Shown: in pieces, positions 31,105 to 43,197 of the stretch
Numbering within the stretch: the first letter of the stretch is position 1
Layout of the letters: each line of letters opens with the position of its first letter
Source: Halisarca cf. caerulea
Taxonomy: Eukaryota; Porifera; Demospongiae; Chondrillida; Halisarcidae
Direction: 5' to 3'
Assembly (NCBI GenBank): GCA_963170055.1
Contig: CAUJGJ010000287.1
Location: 150,701-214,700, forward strand
Length of the DNA: 64,000 nt
Position numbers and translations under genes: made by a program
Notes under the pieces: model-generated
What the model was told of the DNA's origin: nothing
Database searches by the model: none
The model's input: only the letters and a program-made list of their open reading frames with translations

Positions 31105-32085
31105 ATCATATCATCATCATATATCGTCATGCCTTTTCAATCCCTAAGATCCTTTATCTCCTCAGGACTGCACCCTGTTTTCGTTCCCCTGAATTGGCCA
31201 GATTTGATCAATTGCTCCAGTCCATCACATGTGCTGTCCTCAATGTCAACTTATCGGATGACAGGGTGTGGACCCAGGCATCTCTCCCTGTCTCCCTGTC
31301 TCCCTAGGAGGAAATGGAGTGCGTAGAGCAGTTCAGCTTGCACCTCCATTTGGACAATGATACAATCACCATTGCAGTCAGTCTACGTCTGGGAGTTGCG
31401 CTCTGCCGTCCTCACCCTTGCAAACAATATTGTGGGTCTCCCGTGGATGAGTTTGCTCTACACGGTCTAAGTTGTGTACGTAGCCAAAGTCGTCACTCTC
31501 GCCACAATGAGCTTAACGACATCATCCATCGGTCTCTATCCACTGCTGGGATACCCTCCCAGAAAGAGTCTCGTGGCCTCAGCCGCCAAGATGGGAAACA
31601 GCCCGATGGGGTCACCATGCTCCCATGGAATAGTGGTCGTCCCTTGGTTTGGGATGCCACTTGTTCTGATACTTTTGTACCATCGCACCTCTCCCTCGCA
31701 TCTCGTAAGTGTGGAGCTGTTGCTGATCAGGCAGAAGTGATCAAGGCATCTCAGTACCACCATCTAGACACCACCCACACCTTTGCACCAGTCTCTGTAG
31801 AGACAATTGGAGCCTTTGGTCAAGAGACCCTCTACTTCCTCAAAGGAGTTGGTTGCCGCCTTTGCACTCTTTCTGGGGAGGCTCAATCCCATCAACATCT
31901 AATTCAAAGGCTGTCAATTACTATTCAACGGGGAAATGCACTATCGATCCGCGGATCCCTTTGTTCACTTTTTGACATTGATGACATTGATTAATTATTT
32001 ATGACATATAGGTTTAATTTTTTCTTTTGCTTGTGTGTTTATCTGTTTATTAGTTGAAAAATATATATATATATAATATATATGA
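31103..32085 (+). mobile_element. truncated RLE-type non-LTR retroelement, copy 1
   Basis: The sequence reads IPKILYLLRTAPCFRSPEL in one frame (about 31137-31200), VWTQASLPV, then after a deletion an open stretch to a stop at 31994. That stretch contains LRLGVALC, a CCHC-like zinc motif (C-x-x-(x)-C...H-GLS-C), R-x-DGKQPDG-VTM and LVWDAT, AEVIKASQYHHL and HQHLIQRLSITIQRGNALSI. The PDG...LVWDAT...A-x-x-K-x-x-x-Y arrangement fits the PD-(D/E)xK restriction-like endonuclease that ends R2/NeSL-type retroelements. About 300 bp between the LAP(S)AFL and LDND segments is missing. The element is bounded on both sides by TA tracts (right at about 32060-32085). Confidence 0.75.
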
Positions 32086-32122
32086 ATTTCCCATTCCATG
32101 TCCCCTTTTGTCTTCCTTATAG

Positions 32123-34761
32123 TTATATGTTTTAAAGGAACACCTCAGGCAACTTACAGAGGTCCACTGTTCAGTATTCAAGCTCAGGAGTCTGATGGGC
32201 AGTTGTGTGCTACTGTGGTACGAGATGAGGCTGATGTTGATGATGAGCATGAGGACTTTGAGTCTTTCCAGTTTTCAACATTTGCATCAGCAGTTCCTAT
32301 CTTTGGTGATGGAGTAGCTGCCGGTGAGTTGTGAATTGTCCTTTGAAATTTCCAAGTTTTCTAATGGCATTCATATAACAGTTCTCTGTATATTATCAGT
32401 ATATGCCACCATGTTCTTCAATTTTTATCCTCTTGGCAGCTTACACCGTGCTGTAATATTACTATCATAGTATTACAAATTTTATATAAGCTTAAAATTC
32501 AATATACAGTGGGCCTGTTAATTGCATAACCTCCAGACCAGGCAAACTCATTCCATTACCCAGAACTTACATTCCTGCTGTGCCAATTATGGGGACAGTC
32601 TTTATGCATGTATATTAAATGTATGAATGTATGTATGTACAATATAAACATATGCAGGAATAGAATACCATGTTTCAAATAGGAATTTTAAGATCCAAGG
32701 AAGCAAGCAATGTTATTGATTTTGTGTTGTTACTACAGTAGCTAAAACTGACTTGGATTAACTTGCATTTACAGTGCTATTCTTACATATAAGCAGTATG
32801 GTTTATATTATACTCTTTGATTATAAATGATTTGAAATTCTTATGCCTATATCCAGAATATTCCTTTAAATGGTATTCATTTCAGCAGTTCTTTTACTAC
32901 AATGCATATACTGTACACAAATGATTCTGTACTTAGAGACTACATTCCATTGACCAGAACAATCCTTTAACCTGTATGCAATTAAGTGGGACCTTCTGTA
33001 TATGGAAGTCAATTATATAACCATCCACAAACGTGCTACTGATGATGATAACCAATACAAGCATGAGAACAATATTACATGGCCATGTATACATGTAGTT
33101 TTTGTGTACTAAAGTGAAACCTCTTATGGACACCATTGGGACAACTGTTTAATATACTGTCCTGTTTTTGAAGGGTCTCCATGTACACATGTCAATGCAA
33201 GGGATGTCAAATGTGGTAGAGCAATGGTATCCTGTTAAAGGTGGTTGCATTTCAAAGGTGTCCTTTCATAGAGGTTCCCTGTATACGCTACACATTGACT
33301 TACAATAATTGAGGTACAATTAATTTGATAATATGCATTTCATATATTAGTCCATGTTTAATATTTTCACAAGAATAACACTCACTGCATACTGTAGTGG
33401 ACACACAACCATGCATGTGCAGTAGCTAATACAGGACACAGGTTTAGGACAGTATACTGTAGCTTTTTATGGTACGCCATCATCAATCGAATCAGTTCTG
33501 CATTTAGCATCAGATTCATGATTCATTATTACTGTCTGCGAGCTCTCAGAATATGTACATGTTCTAATGATGGATGCCTTGGCCAAATACTGCACACTGT
33601 ATAATAATATTTTGGAGACAATGAACCCTGGCCTATAAGTCCTTATAATAAGTTCTTGTTATTTTCAAGTTGTCATCATTTTGGTTCCATTTTGCTTTTT
33701 ATATGATTATAATACATCAATGTTATAGTATGAGCATGCTGTACATCACAGACTGTATAAATTTTCCACTATGCCGGTCTTAAGTTAGTATTAGCCAGAC
33801 TCTCTCCATATTGTATGCATGTATGTGAACACCCATTTGGCTCACCCAAGGCATGTATTTAAGTGCTCTTGTTTGAGATATAATTTGTCTGGCCAACTTA
33901 AGACCTGCACAGTGGATAATTAGTACGGCAATGCATGATTTATTTATTTACCTTTAGTTAACGTAATCATAGTATCCTATATAACAATTATAGCTGCATG
34001 TGACCCAAAATCATCTTTGTTGTAATAGCATTCAATGTAATCGGTTCATTGTAACTAATAATTATTGATGGCCTATTACACATATGGTAGAGGCTTAATC
34101 TTGTATAAAAGTGAATACAGTAGTGTACCTCTTTTGTAAGGCCAACTTTGCTAGTATGTCCCATACTAACTCCTGCCTTGTCAGAGCCCACCTCTTTTGA
34201 GGGACCATCTTTCATAGGTCCCTATGTAGTCTTTCTGATTCAAAAGAGGTACCATTGTATTATTATAGTTTGTATACAGTTTGGTAGCAAATTTCATTAG
34301 GTCATAATAGATTGGTATTTTTCAGCCACAGTATTTATTAATAATTAAGGAAATGGATGATGATTAGACCTTTGAATATAAGGTCCGGCAGGTCTGCGCT
34401 TACAAACTGGTGTGATCCTCATTTGTCCCAATGGCTACTTCATACTTCCATAAAGAGCCCCATATCTGTTTGTAATGGTTGTGACCAAACACACCATCTA
34501 TTTGTATGTGCCTATTATAATAGTAAACATTTTCGTTATCTTCTACTATAATAGCTGGAGCTGACTACACTGCAGTGAGTGGTGCTACAGTAAACTTTCC
34601 TGAAGGCTCTACTAATGTGACCATCTGTGTGGATTTGATCTTGGATGATTTTGCTTGTGAAGGTGGAGAAGACTTTGGGATTCAACTGTTTTCAACCAAC
34701 CCAGCCTTCAATACAGTATGTGACACACCTCGAGCTAGGGCAACTATAGAAGATTCTACTG
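32123..34761 (+). CDS. gene B Calx-beta domain 1 (exons 32123-32323, 34555-34761)
   Basis: The first exon reads ICFKGTPQATYRGPLFSIQA, then a highly acidic DEADVDDEHEDFESF stretch, closing GDGVAA. It is less Calx-like than the others and may be an N-terminal cap. The C-half GADYTAVSGATVNFPEGSTN with LILDDFACEGGEDFGIQL and ATIEDSTG is typical. Gene C counterparts: 59777-59971 and 60794-61003. Confidence 0.85.
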
Positions 34762-35728
34762 GTGAGTTACACAGCATTTAAATTTACCACCAGATACGTG
34801 CTATCCTTACCATCTCAAAATTATGTGCATTGCATCTGTTTATTGCTTGCTTGGGAAATAGAATTTCCCACTTTTTATTTTTGTAGATGAATAAACAATC
34901 ATTCTTCAAACATCAATTATAATTTCATTATTGTTACAATAATAATGTGTATATCATTATACAGATTTCCATACACTGAAGGTAATCTACTGTGGTGTCA
35001 GTGTATAAAAACATATTTCTATATGCAGGGCATAGTTATGAATACTAAGCAAACATACTATAATAACTGTTGCAATTGGCAGCATTTTGACATTTTGTGC
35101 AATCATGCATATGCATGACTATATATCTCTCCCTTTGTTCATATCATACTTTATTATTAGGTACAATGTGCATGTTGTCATTCACTTTGATAGCTTTTCA
35201 GTCTACTTTAGATCTCACATACCCCATTTTATTTTTGTATGGAACTATAATGCCTTTCTGTTCATACAGTCATCAACATTGGGTTCACATCAAGTACAGC
35301 AGAGGTTTCCGAGAATGCTGGAAGTGTTACATTTAGCATAACTCGTTTCAGTGGATCTCAGAACTTTAATCCTGCTGTAGTAGTGGTAATGGAGGACCCT
35401 GACACCCCAGGATGCCTTGGTTAGGTCATAACTAAATTGGGTGAATTGCACTGGTTTATGCATGCAGGATTGTGTTTCAGATAGTCCTATTATACTAAGG
35501 ATCAAATTCAATATGTAAGTAGTTTGCAAAGAAGACAAACAAGCGATTCGAGTTTAAAAAACTCGTGGGGCGCCCACGGCCCTGGAAACTCGAATCGCTT
35601 GGAAATCGTCTTCGAAGAACTCTTCTGGTCGAAAAGACTCTTCGCTGATAAAATCAGAAGCGAACGAATGAATTTTACCGAAATATAGCCGAAAGATTAC
35701 GTACCGAGTTTGCGTCCGCCATGTTGTT

Positions 35729-35809
<81 letters not shown>

Positions 35810-38800
35810 GTCACAATGAAAAATATCATTGCTGTCGGAAACATCCGAAAATAATGTTTTAGATGAAAGTCAGTACGGCGAATCTAATGGTGGTGACCGT
35901 TTTTCGATTGGTTGAAGTATGACCAAGTTATGCGTAAAATCATATTTTGCTGCAACGCAGGTGGTTTAAGTAGAGCAATCTCCCCCAATTTTCTGCTATG
36001 GATAGCCGAGGGATGGATCATCCTTGCACAGCGTGAGGGTTTGTTTCGCGTATGTTTCGAGCTTGTAAGGACGTTTAGTGTGGAAATTTCGGAGACCCCC
36101 CTCCAACAAATGCAAGGATAACTGTCCGAAATACGCCTTTCCTAGTCGATCATGACAGTGGTGAGTGTCTGCTACAATTTTGGATCCATTTCATTGAACT
36201 CCGCATTGGTGGAAAGTAGTTTTCTCGCGCGCGTTGCACCACAATTTTGATTAATTTTTATGCATAACTTGGTCATACTTCGACCAATCGAAAAACGGTT
36301 ACCACCATTAGATTCGCCGTACTGAATTTCATCTAAAACAGTACTTTCGGATGATTCCGACGGCAATGAATTTTTCATTGTGACCCCTAATATATATATC
36401 TAGACATCGTTCCGGACGTTCCGGACACTTCCGGTAAAAACAATACAATATATAAAAATAAGTAAAAACAATATAGGGCCGCCTTCCGGCGGCCCAAAAA
36501 AGTACTTAATATGCAATCAATTTGAGATGAACCACCCTGTAATGTCATGGCTTTGTGTTGTGCATGGCACACTGTGACAGTCTTAACAACCTTGGCACTA
36601 TACAGTGGGCCCCACTTAATCGCATACCAGTTGAAGGAATAATCTGGTCAATGAGATGTATTCTCAAAGTACGGAATCATTTTGTATTATATGCACTGTA
36701 GTAACTGCTTAAAAGAATACCACTTAAAGGAATATTCTGGATATAGGAATAAGAATTTCAAATCATTTATATTCAAAGGGTATATAAACCATACTGCTTA
36801 TAAGAATCGCACTCAGTCTGTAAATGCAAGTTAATCTGAGTCAGTTATACCTATACTGTAATCCTACAAGTTGAATGAAAAATCAATAACACAATATATT
36901 ATGGCTTGCTTCCTCGAATCTTAAAATTCCCATTTGAAAAAATGTTATCTGTTCACTGCATATGTTTATATTGTACATACATACATTCATACATTTAATA
37001 TACACAAAGACTGTACCCACTATTGGCATAGCAGGAATTTATGTTCTGGATAAAGGAATATTCTGGATAATGGAAGAATTTTGCCTGGTCCAGAGGGTAT
37101 ACAATTAATAGGGGACCACTGTAAATTAATAATTTCTAATAAAAAAGGCAAAGCCTGATATCCAGGGTTGTGCATGCACACCTATCTCTTAATTCAATGC
37201 AAAATGTACAAATTGTATTACTGCACATACAGTTTTACAACACAACCACTTTTCCAATGTGTACTTAGCATGAAGGTAGAATATGGGGTTCTGTGTATGT
37301 CTCCATATAATTTAGGTTCCACTAGCTGACAGAACTCTATATGACTTGCACTTTATTTCACACTTGCATAGAGACACATGCTGTGCATGTACACATGCTG
37401 ACCAGTAACTGATAATGTAAACCTGGCAGGGTATGTATTTATTTAGAGTCTCTTCTCTTTTTTTTTGGGGGGGGGGGGTTGTTTTACAGTCGTCATTATG
37501 TGTTTGCTTGAGTATTAGACTGAGTATATTCCCATAATTTTAAGCCTGTATGAGTCTCATAATCCCCCTTGCATTCATCATCCGTCAAATGCATCATTGA
37601 GTAAAATTAACCCTGGGGAGGCACCCCTCCAGGGCCTTGGGTTCTACCCCCAGGTGTTTGTATTGCATAAAGCCACTAGCGCTTGTGGGGCTAATGTGAC
37701 AGCCCTTGCAAGGGGTGGTCATGTAGGGTGTATGTGTGAGAACCAGCATGTAGGGGGGGAGGGGGTGAGTCATACACCCCTTAAGTCTAAGAAAGGGTTC
37801 TGGAATCAGATGCAGAGGGGGCTGGGTAAGTGAGCTGGTCAGGATTACCCTATAAGGGGAGCGGAGTACCACATACGTGGGCAGAGATGTTCTAGTCCAA
37901 TTTTATACAGGGGTGGCTTTCGGTGCCATGCAGTATGCCATGTACCATGGGAGTAGGTAGGGAATCAAAATTAATGTAAGTGTGATTAAATAAAGGCATT
38001 GCCACCAATATAGGAGTGGGCCACTTCCACAGCTCATTTACATGCTGAGGTAATAGGAAGTCCCCAACACGTGCTTGTCCATGCATGCACAATCTCTAGT
38101 TATTATAACCTCGTGGCGATATGCAGCTGTTTTGACGTTCATAAGGCTGCCTAACTGCTCCTTGCCCACTCCACATGTCAGTTTGAACTCTTAAAGGGCA
38201 TGAAAGGGGTGCATGGGTAAGTGGGTTCCCCCCCCCGGGTGTTTGTATTGTATACCTCTACCGCTTGTGGGGCCCAAGTGATAGCTCTCGTAGGGGCAGT
38301 CATGTGTGGTACATGTGCATTCACCAGCATGGAGGGGGGTGAGCCATACACCCCCTTAAGTCCAAGAAGGGGTTCTGGGTTCAGATCTCCTGGCATGATG
38401 TAGAGCTTATTAGTCCAAGGAGTCCTTATCTGGAATCTGAATGGGTTAGGTGATGCAGAGGGGGGTAGGTGAGGTAGTCGGGATTATCCTTAAGGACGGA
38501 TACCAGTGGGGTGCCATAAGTGGATTCAGATATCCTAGTCCAGTTTTAGAGGTAGATTTAGGTACTGTTATGCCATAGGCCACGGGAGTTGGTAGGGAAG
38601 TTTAACTATCCTTGTGATGAGTTTCAAGCATCCCTTAACTCTGCATGCAGCATCCACTGCTACCATAACCAGAGGTGTAGCTCCATTGTTTCCTGATAGC
38701 CAGGGAATTCATTAGAAACCCCTTTAAGAAGCCACCAGTATGCTAATTAATCATGCCATTAATCCCAACACTTTCTCCAATCACCTGCATGTAACTACAC

Positions 38801-39863
38801 ATAAGGTTCTACAGAGCATACTGTATATGACTAGCAGAAGCTGTGAGTACTATTGATGCTTTTTGTTCTTTTTGGTTGTTTTCTAGCTCCTTGTCTGTAA
38901 CTATGGTTCAGTTTTCAAATTACTCTTACAAAAAATTTAAATGTTAGCTTTCATGCCATGCAGTGGTGTTCCCGTGCACACATGTGGCCACATCATAGAC
39001 ATACTATAGCAAGCACTGGCTACATACATATTATAGTACAATGTGTCCATGCTACCACAAGATATATCAGTACACTGCATGCCTATGATCTTGGCTTTTA
39101 TTAAGAAACCCCCTTCTTTTTCTTCTGGCTATTTCCCCTGATAACTTATTCATATGTGGCTATACAAGGTGCAGTGATGGTACTACCTTTGACCTGACTA
39201 ATTAAGGACATAGAATCACAAGTACGTAAACCCAAGACTAGTTGACAATGATTGTGACATTGATGGTCACATGTAAGGAATATCAGGTATTTCCTCCATT
39301 GTTTACCCTTCCTCCTCACAGCTTCCAGTCCAACCATAACCTACCCATGTGTAACTGCAAGGTGCAGTGATGGTAGTTACCTTGACTTGACTAAGGACAT
39401 AGAATCACAAGCAAACCCAAGACTAGTTGATGATGATGATGTCATTGATGGTCATAAGGAATGCCAGATTGTCTTGAGGCCTGTGGAAAGCAATTGTCTC
39501 TTCAACTTTACAAGAGAAAGAATGCAACTTATTGTTAGAGATAATGAAAGTGAGATGATCATGTTGACCAAGTGTTTGCTTTAGCTCTATTACATGTACT
39601 GTAAGGTTCAGCATAATTATGTACTGTATATACAGGCACTTCTGCACCATTTGACGCAATGTATGTACATACAACTGATTGCTGCTTGTGCACATACCGT
39701 AGATATCAAATTCATCCTCTGTCAAGTCTTTAAATTCTTCCCAATAATATTAATAATAATATTATTTATTCTGTTTTGTTTAATTTGTCCTTAGTGAATG
39801 ACAGTGTTTGAAGATGGGGATGATTCCATAAATGAGTGATACACTTGCAAGTGTCTTGATGCA

Positions 39864-39920
<57 letters not shown>

Positions 39921-41552
39921 CATGATCTCAGCTTGCGTACTAGACAAATAACTAAAGATCCACTGTCTTATTTAAAACTGTGTCAGCAAATCAGTGCTTG
40001 TATTCAAAGATTTAACACATCATCCATCTTAGGTTGTTGTACAGTTTGATTTCTTATTTAGCATGGCATTGTGTGTATGTGTGTGTGTTTGTGTAGTAGA
40101 GCAGGCTTTTCTTTTTTCTCCTTTTCAATATATAATAATAATAATTGAATGTTTTTGGAAAAAAAAATAAATATATATATGGTGGCTGTGTGTCTACTGA
40201 TTTGGCCATCTCCAGCAAATGCAAGGCCCGTAGGATCATGGGAGACAGACTGCCTCATTTCAAGAGACATGACTCATTTTTACTCCTTTATCATTCATTC
40301 TCGATACCTAAGATCCTATATTTACTGAGAACCTCTCCATGCTTCCGTTCCACCAAGCTGATTGAATTGACAAGATCCTCCATTCAATCACCAGTGATGT
40401 TCTTAATATTAATTTGTCTGATGAGATGACGTGGCTCCAGGCTTCCCTTCCTATGTCTTCTGGAGGTATAGGTGTTCGCAGTGCAGTCCAGCTTGCACCC
40501 TCTGCCTTTTTGGCCTCAGCTTCTGGCTGCCATGCTCTCACCAAGGAGATATTGCCTCCTTGTTTCCAGTCTACATCTTGTCCAGAGGTTGAGGAAGCAA
40601 GCGAATTGTGGATGTCCCACATATCAGCCAAGGTACCATCGAGCCCTTCCAACTCCCGGCAAAAGGCTTGGGACTCTCCCCAAGTGGATGCCAGGTTTTA
40701 GCTTCTATTTAAGAATACCCAGGACCCATGCAATCTCTCAGGCCAAACTCTTGGGTGCAGCTACTAAGGAATCAGGTGCCTGGTTAAGTGCCTCCCCCCG
40801 GTATCCTCACTGGGGCTTCGTATGGACGATAAAACTATCACCATAGCCACCGGTCTTCGTTTGGGTGCTGCTCTTTGCCGTCCTCATCTCTGTAGCCAAT
40901 GTGGAGTACAAGTGGATGAGTCTGCCACTCACGGATTGAGCTGCTGTAGGAGTGTGGGTTGCCACCACAGACACAATGCCATAAATGACATCATTTGCAG
41001 GAGTCTGTCTGCTGCAGGAGTGCCTTGCCAGCCTGAACCCCAGAATCTGGTTCGCCAAGATGGCAAATGCTCTGACGGGGTAACTATGTTGCCTTGGAAA
41101 TGTGGTCACCCTCTGGTGTGGGACGCCACGTGTTCCAACACATTTGCTCCATCCTACACCAACCTTGCTTCTACCAGAGCAGGTAGCATTGCGGATCTAG
41201 CGGAGCATCGGAAGGCAGCCCAATATACCAACCTCCAGTTCTCCTATCTGTTTTCCCCAGTCTCTATAGAAACATTGGGTTCCTTTGGCATAGAAAAAGG
41301 ATATTTACTTTGAGAAATAGCTTGCCGCATCAAAACTGCCACTGGTGAAGCCCAATTGTATCATCATTTCATCCAGAGGCTGTCAGTAGCCATCCAGCAA
41401 AGGAATGCCATGTCAATTCTAGGTATTTTCAATTCCAGTTCTATGTATGTTTGTAACATGTAAAGTCATGTGCATGACTCTTTTTAATCATTATTATTAT
41501 TACCATTATCTTGTTTTTTCGTTTCTTTCTGCCACTTGTATGATCATTGATA

Positions 41553-41604
<52 letters not shown>

Positions 41605-43091
41605 GCACACTATAGAAGAAGCTACTGAACAGCTGGGTCTGAGTCTTAATCACAATTAAGAAGTCAGAAATTGTTTGTTCAGATCCCATGGTCAAATTAA
41701 AGAGAAATGCTTTCAGTATCCCCCAATTTCCACAGTGTAGATCCATGCAGCTAACGCTTGCTTGTTGGGTGCTCCTATTGGAGAGATGAATAGCATTGAT
41801 GCGGAGCTGAAGCAAAAGTTTGATGAACTGAAGTTTATGGGTGAAAGACTACAGGTTCTTTTTTCACATGATGCTCTATGTTTACTCACCAATGCCTTCT
41901 CCTTGCCGAAGATTCCTTACCTGTTGCGTATATCACCTTGTTTTTGCTCTACCATTTTGGATTCTCTGGACAGTGTTCATGTAACGTCATCTGCTTGAAT
42001 CAATTTGCAATGTCCACTTGAGTGACAATGCATGGTTTCAAGCTTCACTGCAAGTGAAGCCGGGTGGACTTGGTATCAGGAGCTTTTCTATGCTGGCACC
42101 TTCAGCGTTCCTTGCCTCTGCTGCTGGCAGCTCTGACCTTACCAAAGCTATCTTACCCACATCCATGATCAACAGCAAGTGTCCCTTTTTTGATGCGGCA
42201 ATGTCTTCATGGATGCAAGGTCATGCCACTGATCCTCCATCAGGGTCACTGGCAGGGTCTCAAAGGGCCTGGGATACTCCATACATCAGAGCTGCAGTGT
42301 CCCACCACATGGATAATGCTGATCCTGTGTCAAGGAGTAGGCTATTGTCATCTCAGCAAAAAGAATCTGGTGCCTGGCTACAGCTTTGGGCCTGAAGATG
42401 GACAACGAGTCCATCAGAGTTGCTGTGGGTCTTTGCCTAGGTGCTCCACTCTGCGCCCCCCATTGCTGTGCCCAGTGCCGTCAGCAAGTTGATTTACTGG
42501 AACACATGGACTCCACTGCCACAAGAGTTTGGGTTGTCACCCCCACCATGCTTCTCTTAACGAGCTAGTGAAAACGGCATTGGCCACTATCGAAGTACCA
42601 TCTGTTCTTGAACCTGTCGGCCTCAGCCGTTCAGATGGGAAACAACCTGATGGCATGTCCATTGTCCCACGGAAGAGAGGAAGACCACTGGTGTGGGAAA
42701 TAACATGTGGGACATCTTTGCTCCCCCCTACTCTGGGCATGCAGCTGGTGAAGCTGGTTCTGTGGCTAACCTGGCTGAAGCTGCTAAAAGACATTTATAT
42801 TCCGAGCTGGCAGTCACCCATCATTTCGTCTACATCAGGATTGATTCAATCGGTGTTTTTGGTGATTCAGCCAAGTCCTTCTTTAAAGTATTGGGATTTC
42901 ACACAAGGACACTCACCGGAGATCCACAATCATATCACAAACTTTGTCAACGGATCAGTGTAACTATTCAGAGATTTAACTGTCTATCCATCATCAGTAG
43001 CAGTAGGCATGCAATGGACTCATTATTGGATTGATTAATCTGTATTTATATCATATTTTTGCTTACAGTTGTGTTGTACTATTTTCTGTCT

Positions 43092-43154
<63 letters not shown>

Positions 43155-43155
43155 T

Positions 43156-43197
<42 letters not shown>

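Noticed and set aside
35912..36121. 69-codon frame inside the long-TIR element
   Set aside because: It overlaps the left inverted arm, shows no transposase motif and is too short.
36476..36495. GC hairpin that looks like a bacterial intrinsic terminator
   Set aside because: The stem is followed by A not T on the plus strand, and the surrounding DNA is clearly eukaryotic.
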